A stretch of 64,000 nt of DNA from Priapulus caudatus. Its lineage: Eukaryota; Priapulida; Priapulimorpha; Priapulimorphida; Priapulidae. The number at the start of each line of letters is the position of its first letter. Position 1 is the stretch's first letter. The notes below the pieces were generated by a model. The model was given only the letters and a program-made list of their open reading frames with translations, did not search any database and had not been told where the DNA came from. Positions 1-10,100 of the stretch are shown here, one piece after another. Where the stretch lies: positions 692,001-756,000 of the forward strand of contig NW_014577085.1 in NCBI RefSeq assembly GCF_000485595.1, in the 5' to 3' direction. The position numbers and the translations under genes were made by a program.

Positions 1-390
1 TTTTTTGTTTCAGCGGTGACCTAGCATTTTTATGGCTTTATTGAAAGGACCATGAAATGTCCCTTCTGCTGATATGCGAAGAGTAAGTGTCGGATAACCT
101 TTTGACCCTCAAGAGGAGGATTAAACATGGATTTGTTGACTGTTAACAAAGGACTAAACTGCTTTTGCTATTAGAGCCCCCTCCCCCCACCTTCCCCCTT
201 CCCCCTCCCCCCACCTTCCCCCTACCCTCCATCTGCGATAGTGGGCGTGTCCTAACAATGATGTGTACGCAACTGCGTGTCTGCATATCTGCGCCTAACA
301 AATGTGGTACTACGCACGACTGAAATTTTACGTTTATAATCGTAGCAACAGACCTCAGATGAGCCCAGACGCTCTGCGGCTCTTGTTTTC
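1..390 (+). repeat. Dispersed repeat family R1, copy 1 (3' part)
   Basis: The first 180 bases match the middle of copies at 29384-30692 and 30931-32104 (block with TTTGTTTCAGCGGTGACCTA, then AACATGGATTTGTTGACTGT). A C-rich tract follows, then the family's 3' end near 340-390 (CAGACCTCAGATGAGC, then CGGCTCTTGTTTT). The 5' part lies outside the window. No coding capacity is seen, so it is probably a non-autonomous element of undetermined class. Confidence 0.75.
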
Positions 391-458
391 TACTTTATTT
401 CTTTCACCTGTCACTTACCTGCTTATTCGATCGCATGTATTTTGTACGTCTTTTGTAG

Positions 459-563
459 GAGGATAAGCCATGGGAGTGGGAACGACTCTTCACCGAAGTC
501 TCATCAGAGCTAAACCTGGAATGGGACAGGGCACAAAACTACAACAATGATGAGGTGGAATGA
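459..563 (+). CDS. Terminal exon of an unrecognised gene
   Basis: A pyrimidine-rich acceptor ending TTTTGTAG precedes an open stretch of 34 codons starting EDKPWEWERLFTEV and ending NNDEVE, closed by TGA at 561-563. Taken in phase 0 it is acidic and rich in Trp and Glu. An AATAAA signal about 440 bases downstream fits a last exon plus 3' UTR. The rest of the gene would lie to the left of the window. I do not recognise the protein. It converges with OTUB1 on the other strand. The exon call rests on splice site, frame and polyadenylation signal only. Confidence 0.5.
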   Translation, partial: EDKPWEWERLFTEVSSELNLEWDRAQNYNNDEVE

Positions 564-999
564 TCGTAAGGCATTCTCTGCTTTGTAACTCTTACGCACC
601 AACGTGATTCACCTGCATCTTCATCTGGCTCTTGATGCCATGATGTCATGATCCCCATTATATTTTGACAAGCATTATAGTCATGAACACGAACAGTGAG
701 GAAAGGATGATCTCTTCATAGTTGTTTACCTTTGAACAGAGATGCCTGCTTATTATTCCTGGCAGTACTATGAAACTATTTGGGTAGTGGGATCTCAATC
801 CAAGTTTCACAAGGTTGTCTGTAACAAGAACTTACATTTTTTATCAAATATCTTACTGTTTCTCAGAATGGAGACTAGATGGGACAGTGTTTTAAGAATG
901 CGTTAGACAGACATGTTATTTTATAATTTATTTAATTTAATTCTGATTGGCATGTATTACCTTTAGGAATGATCTGGAATATTGTAAAGTATGCTTTAG

Positions 1000-1005
1000 A
1001 ATAAA
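1000..1005 (+). terminator. Polyadenylation signal AATAAA
   Basis: A canonical AATAAA inside TTTAGAATAAAAGCAATAC, downstream of the TGA at 561-563. It would end a 3' UTR of roughly 450 bases for the unknown plus-strand gene. Confidence 0.45.
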
Positions 1006-1020
1006 AGCAATACAAACAAA

Positions 1021-3015
1021 CAGACAAACAAACGTAGAAGTTGTTTGTAATAGATATGGATATAATATCATGAGTTTGTCACTTGTCATTTCATGTGTAC
1101 ACTGACAAACTTTCTAATAGTAGGTGAGTACTCTAGTAAGAGTTAATTATATGAGTCTATACTAGGAAATTACTACTATTATCTAATCCTGATTATATGC
1201 ATGTTAATACTCGCAAACGAGAGTGGGAGACACTTGAGGTGTGGTTACAGGCTTCATGCATATGCAGCAATATATGTCACAATCAATAGTGGCTGTAGAT
1301 ATACTATATCAAGAGAACGTAACCTGTTCTCACGGAGCTCACGGTGCAAGTGTATATGTTCTTCATTATATTAAACACATACTCACTAAATGTGTTGCGT
1401 TTAGTGTGAAAATAGTAAAAAGCATTCCGTCCACATTGATACGTGTTATATAAATCGCACATGAATAAGAATGTTTGGTGTCTGTAAATACTGTGTAATT
1501 ACTGTATAAATACTATGTAAAATAAACATTCAAGACGAAAAATTGTCACATACCTTCTTATACATGTACCTCACATCTATTAAGTGTAACACAGGTAATT
1601 GCAATCATCACAAAAGAATCGGCTGGTGCACGTTTATATTCGTTACATGCCCTGTCGTTGAGGAATTACTATGAAATATTAAAGATGCTATAATAACAGC
1701 AAATAAAGAGCAAAGAAACAGCCTAGATTGCCTTTTTATACACCTCTACATTACATAATCTTCATGAAAATCAGTTGTAGGTAAGTTTGCTTCGAAATTT
1801 GTGTTATATTAGACTGGAGGTGCTCTGACGGATAGAAATTTCAGCTAGGCTGCTTTCTTGCATTTTACAGTTCAGCTACAGTTACAGAGCAGTTACAAAG
1901 AACCATAATGATTTCCCCTGCAACATGATAACTTCCACGTGCCTTTTCAAACGAAAAAGTGTGATATACGACTTAATATGAAAGTGCTTGAAATATAAAA
2001 TATATTTTAAACTAGTTCATACAAAATCTCCACTATACGATTGGGTACGAAATATTCAACTGTTACAACCAACCAAGATTTTGTGGGGATAGACTGCTAT
2101 AGCAATGTAAATGTTTTACTAGGTCACAGCGGTAATTTGAACTATAAATAGATGCAAATAAGCAAAAATAACATGGTGGAAATGGCACAGTGGCATAGTA
2201 AAGAGATTCTATATACTTATGCCTGTACTATACATACTAATAGACTGTTAGAGCCCATCAGGCTCTGGAGAGCACCGCCTAGTTCAACAGAATCCTCTGC
2301 AAATATCACGTGTTACTAGTGGATGAGTAACAAACTATAAGCACTTGCTAGAAAACATACCATTAATATAAATTTTACACTAATGACGATGAAGGTAAGT
2401 GGCTAGTTCAAAAAATTGGCAAGGCGAAAGTATACAGTAAACCTTTAAAGTTATAGCTCTAGCGTTTGCTTAGGCATTTGTGGTCCTCATTGAGATCGTA
2501 ACCACAGTAACCAGGATATGAACCTGATTGAATGTCGTTTTCTAAACGCTGCCTTGCTGAAATTTATGAACTGCCATGATGAGCCATTCCTGGTGGGAGC
2601 TTCATATAAAAATATTCTCTGTGCAAATATTTTCAAGATGACTTTACACTACAGCTACGCAAGGTTTATTATTTCCATATACTACAGATATCTGGTATTT
2701 GATTGCAACCATTTGCATAAACCAAACACTCCTTACATGCAATTTTAAGATGTATACTGCACATCTCGACACATGCATGCATTAAACATTCGTGTACATG
2801 CTGCGTTTGTAGGAATATTGCTACCATTCATGTAACATCTTTTTATGAGCTCCACTACAATTTTCTAACAAGCCTAGTGCAAACCTATACCTCATTCTAC
2901 CAACCTCAGCAGTGGATCAAGAGGGAGTGAGAGGTAGTACAGCTGGCAGACGTGTTGCCAGGATGTGCACTTCTTATACATACATACCTCAGCATACTTC
3001 TTATACATACATACA

Positions 3016-3016
<1 letters not shown>
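1021..3016. other. AT-rich interval, no gene seen
   Basis: AT-rich sequence between two convergent gene ends. Open frames are short and show no splice-bounded or family-like peptide. I see no repeat shared with the rest of the window. Confidence 0.5.
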
Positions 3017-3053
<37 letters not shown>

Positions 3054-3777
3054 TACTTGCAACACATCTAAGATCAGTTTCTATTTCCACAATTTTACTG
3101 CCTTTGCTACATGTCTCATGACTTTACTATATATCTTATTACCACATGCCTTTTTACTATGTCCAACTGTGCACCTTGCCATATACCTGCCCATGTGGTA
3201 CATATATATCAATAGTACCTCTTCTCTGAAAGGCAATTCTATACATCTTTTAATAATGCACACATAACCATAGACACTTTACGTGCCAACGCTTTACAGC
3301 CTTCCCTGTTCCCATCTAGTGAAACCGAATCCTTCACCAGCAGGATGTACAGGATGTCACACATTTGCACAGGCGCTCGCGTGCATGAAAACGCCTATAT
3401 GCACTATACACACAATGTGTATACACTGAGTACTCAATTAGGATTATGCAACCTGTATGCACCTGAACTAATACATATATGAGCATATACATATATACAT
3501 ATATACATATATACATACATATATACATATATACATACATATATACATACATATATACATATATGCACACATATTTGAGCTGACTTAGTTTTCACTGATA
3601 GAGAACGTCAGAGTCACCGGGCCGGAATCGCAGGTAAATGATTGAACTTCACAGTATGTATGCACCTCAACATACACGCACACATGAACACACACACGAA
3701 CGCACTCACGAACGCACTCGCGCATGCATACACACAGACACACAGACACACAGACACACACACACGCACACACGTGA
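3017..3777. repeat. Microsatellite cluster (TA, ATATACAT, ACAC/ACGC)
   Basis: Three simple-repeat blocks: (TA)n near 3018-3048, ATATACAT-type repeats near 3478-3562, and (CA)n mixed with ACGC near 3657-3776. The last block sits between decayed copies of the OTUB1 last exon. Confidence 0.85.
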
Positions 3778-3850
3778 GGTGATTAGTTTTCACTGGTAGA
3801 GAATGTATAAGTCAATGGTACTGTGGAGTGCAAATGGTTGGATTCCCACC
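3588..3850 (-). pseudogene. Two decayed partial copies of the OTUB1 last-exon end
   Basis: On the minus strand the real exon ends YRPGHFDILYQ-stop (TGA at 3904-3902). A first extra copy, read toward 3590, gives IYLRFRPGDSDVLYQ-stop in the matching frame, with Asp in place of the catalytic His. A second, ending near 3789, keeps only the last residues (YILYQ-stop). Each copy is followed on the plus strand by a similar GCACCT-containing stretch, so these look like tandem duplications of about 115 and 195 bases. I infer non-functional duplicates; an alternative 3' exon cannot be excluded for the first copy. Confidence 0.6.
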
Positions 3851-3901
3851 AATAAGCATGCACCTGTTCACAGAACACACGAGCGCAAGCCGACGCAATT
3901 C

Positions 3902-4108
3902 TCACTGGTAGAGAATGTCAAAGTGACCGGGCCTGTAAAGCAGGTACACCTGAGGGGTGCACTCCTCCGGAAAGTCATGGTGGTTAACCTCAGTCTTGCC
4001 GAAGGTCTGGCTGCGGTCCATGTACTCTATGCGAACGCCAATACCCGTTGTAGAGGTGAGAGCGATGATATGAATCTGGTCACTCTCCTTTGCCATAGGC
4101 TCCACTTC
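3902..4108 (-). CDS. OTUB1: OTUB1 exon 8 (last) with catalytic His
   Basis: Acceptor TTTTTCTGCAG at 4109 on the minus strand. Begins EVEPMAKESDQIHIIALT and ends VYLLYRPGHFDILYQ-stop. His of PGHFD is the catalytic base and the Asp two residues on its partner. The Ser/Thr-rich TSTTGIGVRIEYMDRS stretch replaces human AQALSVSIQVEYMDRG. Downstream partial duplicates of this exon end are listed separately. Confidence 0.95.
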   Translation of the reverse strand, partial: EVEPMAKESDQIHIIALTSTTGIGVRIEYMDRSQTFGKTEVNHHDFPEECTPQVYLLYRPGHFDILYQ

Positions 4109-7100
4109 CTGCAGAAAAACCGTACCTTCGATTTTGCACGACACAGGGGCTAGTACGCACATGTAATAAACTGCCCATGGCACATAGGAGATATTGCCAT
4201 ACAGTGAGAACGTACAACCAGCCTTTTGTGACAATCTAAGTAACAGGCACTGTTTTTACTCATACACTAGGCAAGGCCGTATAAAAATATTGGTTCTCGT
4301 TGCCTTCAGCCGACGGACCACCAAGAAAGGGGCGACTCATAAATTATTTTCATTGATCTTTCCCCAATTCTTCTTTTTTTTACGATTATATTACGAATCT
4401 GTAGGCAACACATTGTATGTACGAACAGTTGAGAAAAAACTGAATAATTGGAGCACTGGTCCAGCGGAGGAGACCCAGTGCTCTGAGGAAGCACTGGTCC
4501 TGGTAAGGTTAGGAAAAAACACCACAGTCCAGAGGATTCTGTCATAGCAAAGGAATGACTCGGATGTGGGGACTTTTATAGGGGGGGAATGGTGCAATTT
4601 GGTTAATATGTGCATTCTAAGGTATTCTTAAAGATTATTTTTTTACTCGTGTTCGATACACTGATGCGTAGTAAGATCGGAACAAGTCCAAAGATCGAAT
4701 CTCAAAAATCAATCAAATCAATCAAAGGATGCAAAAATCAACGGATCAAAAATCAACGATCAAAACATCAAAGATCAGGGTCTCTGAAGGCCGCCATGTA
4801 TTCCTATAGAAGATTATCCATAGTTTAATTACACGGCGTCGCTGATCTGGTCGGAATGGCCCAGTATTATCGAATTAGCAGAGGTTAAACAGCATGACCT
4901 AAGAAAATCGAACAAACAAACATGGAGAGTTTGGGTGTATTCCGCATAAACTTTAGGCGTTCGGAATTTGGAGCTATTTTTAGTCTATATTGATGATTAA
5001 ATGTTACCATTGATTGTCAACATAGAAATAATGAGGAAGGTCAGTAGAGAAGTAACAGAAATGAATCAGGCCACAATTAAACAATGTTGTTTGTTTTGCC
5101 CTCACCCGACCCCCAAATAAATAGTGTGGTTGTTGTTTTTTGAGGGTTTTACAAATTCAGGCAATGGTGTCTACGTGCTCAGGTGTCTGTTGTGTGGAGA
5201 TACCGTTTGTAATGTTTGCTATAACGATTTATATAATGTGACATTTGTACAGGTGATACAATATACATTAAATATACTTTTAACACTTGTGTTTTATATC
5301 AGAGCTAAATTGTGCATGATTTTATTTCAGTAACGTAAATGTGGAAATAAGAAGCATACAAATCAGCGAACTGTGAATTAAGAAATAATAAATATCTTTT
5401 TACAGCATTATTATGTCTTTGGAAGGAAAATAAGAGTTGAATGCTGTCAGAGTTAGATCATAAATTATGTTATTTAATATCTAAATTATAATATAGCGAT
5501 CTTCGCAGGATTCCAGCAAAAGGTTTTGCTGTCCAAAAGTTGTGTAGATTACTCCCAGAAAAAGAGATGCGTGGTTCCGTCGTCATTCAAGGTGGGCCGG
5601 CATATGTAATAATGAACATGCCACCCTGGCACGCAGCTGAATAGTGAAGACATCAAATAAGCACGTCGCCCCTCCCGCCCTATGTCAATCAAGTGCCCCG
5701 CCAGAACGAGGTACGCGGCCTGTGCGTAGCTCTAGTACTATAGCCCGCGTAGCAGTTGGCCAGCAGGGCTGAATACAAGATTAAAAATAAGCATAGCAAT
5801 GTATAAGTTCGGACCCCTTTCGGTCGGATAAGTGAGGGCAAGACAAACAGACATTTTTATTATGGCCTCAGTTTGGTAAATGGGTTGAGGTGTGTGGCCT
5901 GGTGCGGCGATATGTAGTACCCGCCGCGCAGAGTAACAGAGCGTGGAACGGTAGAAACGGGAGGAAGAAGAGGACAGAGCAAGTCGACCAAGGAGACGGC
6001 CGGCGCGGCCCGAGAGAAGGAGAAGAGGGGGAAGAGAGGTGAGGGGAGAGAAGAGAAGAGACGGAGAAGGTAGGCAGAAGCACCGACCGGGGGAGAAGGT
6101 CGAGGAATTTCTTAATGCGCAGCACTGGCGACTGGGCGAAGGCGGCAAGGAGTATGTTTCTCACGCTGACCAAACGCACAACAAACATTTGCAACATAAA
6201 AGGTATCTCCAACACAAGCACACCCGACGCCATGTATGAGACACTGGTGCTGAATTTGTAAAACAAGTGCCGGCGGCAGAGAGCGACAAGCGCTCAAACT
6301 GAGGGCGTGTAACTGTAGCAAAACCGGAGCTAGGATGATAAGTGATAAGACCGTGCTCCGAGCCAGGTTGTGGCACCTCAAGAAAGGAGATCAGGGAAAG
6401 GGGGAGCCGACCCGAGAACAGGAGCGAGGAAGAGACAGTAGGGAGGACGTCAGGACCGGCCCCGAGAGAGCGGGGCGGAAAGGGGCAAGGCCAATAGAAT
6501 CGGGGAAGGGCGAAGTTGGGGAGAGCATGTCGGTGCTCGCAAGAAACAGAAAGGTAAGCAGAAGGGGGGGGGGGGGAGGCGAAAAGAGGAATGAACGGGA
6601 CGGGCAATAGTATATGGATAGAGCTAAACTGACAGGGATACAATAAGCACTCATCAATCGATAACTCAGGCTTTGGCTATACCGTAAGGCAGAAGGGGCG
6701 CAGTAAGTACAGTAAAATAAAGATTACAGCTGTGTAACTTTAATGACTTCTCTATATTTAACATGTTATCATTGGATATAGCTCGAGGCGCTGAGAGAGA
6801 AGTGGTGTGAACCGGGAGGAGAGAGCGGTGGGGTGCGCACGCGAGGAAGGAAGGAGGGGGCTTCTTAGAATAAGGAAAAGCAGTTGACCGGGGGGGAATA
6901 GGGAGAGGCAGAGTGATGCGCAGATGGGCGCGTGCAAGTTCATCAATAACAAAATGGCATCGCCCGTTCGTGGAGGGGGGGTAGTGAGATAACCTAACGA
7001 GTGTGAAGGGTGTGCTATGAGAGCATCCTAAACCGGCTAAAATCCACAGTATAATTCAGGCAGCGAGAAATTTCCTCAGGGCTGTGGTTAACACATCTGC

Positions 7101-10100
7101 ATTGGCAGGTTGCCAGCATATAATAGTGATGAAATTAAGGAATAGTGCCAGTTCACCGCGCGATGCATGCGTAAATGGGCGCTCCCATGTTTTTGCCTAA
7201 CCACGCGAGCATTTAGGGTGCTATTACAGTGTGCCTATCACGGGTCCCTAATAAGCACTTCTTTAGAATAATATGAATTTAAGGCGCGTAAAACCGTTGT
7301 TCAACGAAACATTTTCCTTTGCAAATTGAACTGTGCACTGTAGCCGTCAATCCACAATAGCAAAAGCAGTTCACTCTTTGTTAACATTGTAAAAGATTAT
7401 GTTAACCCTCCGTCTTGAGGGTCTGAAAAGGTTATCGAGACACTTACTCTTGGCACGACCTCCAGCGGAAAGTACAATTTCATAGGTCCTTTCATAAAGT
7501 GTTAGAAATGGTTTAAAGGTCAGCGCTGAAACAAAAAAAGTTTTCACTCGGTCCGGTTTAGAGCCATGTCCTCAGAAAATGTCTGATATCTGACGAGCTT
7601 TCCCCTCATTGCCCCTTTGACCTGTGACGCTCCAATTTCTGCACTGGTGATGGGTTTAATCTCCCAATCACTGCTATACAGATATTAACGAGGTTAGGTA
7701 CTAAGCATCTGAGATCTGTGTGCCGCAATTTCCGGTATTTCTCCTATAACCTTAAGTTAAAGGGGGACAATATTCGCCTTCACATTGAACATCTTGACCT
7801 TTGACCGCCCAAATTCGACATCCTATCTCCTTTTCGCGATTCCCCCCCCTGACGTTCCAAATATCAAGACGGGTAACGTCGAGCGGTTCAAAGATTTGTG
7901 CAAGCAACTGTTGAAAAGACGGACGGCTGGACGGCACGGACGGACGGATGCGATTCTACAAGCTGATCTGACTTCGTCAGCTGAGCTAAAAAAGAAGCCT
8001 ACCTACCTACCCAAACTTTTTAGCCTGGGTCGGGTGAGGGCAAACAAAGATTTTTTTAATTGTGGCCCAATATATCTGCATTGGTAACTGTACATACCTG
8101 GTGGCAGAACTCCTTAACAGTCCTTTCGCCCTCGATAAAGCTACGGAAAAAGGTAGCTTCCTTCTGCAGGTAGCCTGATGTCAGCAGCCTACAAACATCA
8201 AGGCAAGTGACGATAAGTTTCAAATGTTAGAGTTGTAGTCAAACATACAACAATAGGACTTTAAAGGCATACTAGGCCCATTGATTTATGGCAATGTTGG
8301 ACGAATCGCTAAGTAATGGCACCTTGTGTAGTTAATAAGGTACATAAACCTTAACATCCAAACCGCGATTAGTTTGTCCAATACACTGCTGGTTACTAAA
8401 GAAAAATGTCCTGCTTGAAATCGCGCATCGGCAAGAAATCAGTATGTTTTACAGTTCAAATCCCCGCCAAACGCTGCCGGCGAAGCGAGTGTGATACAGA
8501 TTTATAGTTCACCGGACATTTTCGAACGCATGCTCGGCCGTACGCAATGCTATCATATGTAATTTCGTAAACACGGATGCTCGTGACAAGGAACTTTTTG
8601 TCAGGGCTGTCCATGTGCGTCCGTGATTAGTACGTGTGTTTTACTCCATTTCCATGTTTAGTCCGTGGCCGTGATTACACCGCTGACACCTCCATTTCAT
8701 CTGGCGTCCAAAACATACAGGCCGCACAAATGTTTACGTTATCGCTTGACTCCTGAATGACATTTACGGCACGTAAATGAATATCAACAACCGATTTCAA
8801 GTCTTGCTTGTAATGTAACCAGCAGTGATATTGGACAAACTAATACGCATTTGGCTATAAGGTTATATGTACTTATTAACTACACAAGGTGCCAGTTACT
8901 CTAGCATTCGTCAACATTGCATAATCAATGGGCCTAGTATGCCTTTAATATAACATGGTGTAAAAAATGTTCATCACTTCCAATAATGTTGGAAATATCT
9001 GCAATTTAATCAATTGTTTAATCTCATTCCTAATCAATTAATATTCTGCTATCAACTGCACAAACAATCTCACGTACTGACGTAAGTGGATCCTACACTC
9101 GGAATACTTCTTTACACGTTTACACTGAATGCCAACTATACCTCAGATATACGACAATGTAGTCAGAAAATCCTTGATCATTAAAGACGTTCAGTAGATC
9201 TTCCACAGCAATTCCAGACTCCACCTTCTCCAGCACTTCCATAAACTAAAACATAATCCAGATTTTTAGCAGTGAAAGATACCATACACAAATCACGATG
9301 ACACTGACCACAACAACCGAGAGACGCCAGTAAATAGTCTTCTAGACAGTAAATAGTGTTGACGGCAGTTATTGACAGTATTTCAAATCGTCTAGATTTT
9401 TGAAAATTTAGCCAACGTAATAACATTCTTATCAGGTGAGAGTTTGAGGATATATTTAGTAACGTTAGTACTAACTTTTGATGTTAAAAAAATTACAAAA
9501 GTAAGGTTACAACCATAACTCTCAGGAGATTCGTGACGTAGACAATTTAAATAGATCCAATTTTATTTTAAATAGATAAATTTGTTAACAGAGGCAAACT
9601 CAGAAAGACTAAATCAGGTGACTATTCCTATTAGTTCACAATGGCTAACTTTAGATGTGATAGAAGAATATATGAAGTTAGATTAATTAGGTCAGTACAT
9701 ATAATGAATTTATACTAACAGTGCTATGAAAGTCATCAATCGTAAATTCAGGAAATCCAAGTTTGACCAGCTCGCTCTTGCTCTGTGCTGCCATTGCTTT
9801 GAACCTGGATATTAAATACATTTGATAACAAATAAGATTATGCATACACACCCTACAGATCAAGCTATGCTCACGATATGAGAAAAAAATAATATACCAC
9901 TTGCAATATGCACTTGGCATTTATATATATGCAGGATTAGAGATATGAGAATGTCACTGTATGTTTTTTATATTTCTATATCTGTCCTTCCCCATCTCTT
10001 CTCTGATAGCCTATACCTACTTCTTTAGATCATCAGGCTTCCGAAGTAACTGTTCCATGTAGTAGTAACCAAAGGCTCTGAAGAAGCAGTTGCCATCACC

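Noticed and set aside
5738-6657. Up to seven overlapping frames of 66-160 codons on both strands
   Set aside because: All lie in the purine-biased block; low complexity, no domain, and inside an OTUB1 intron.
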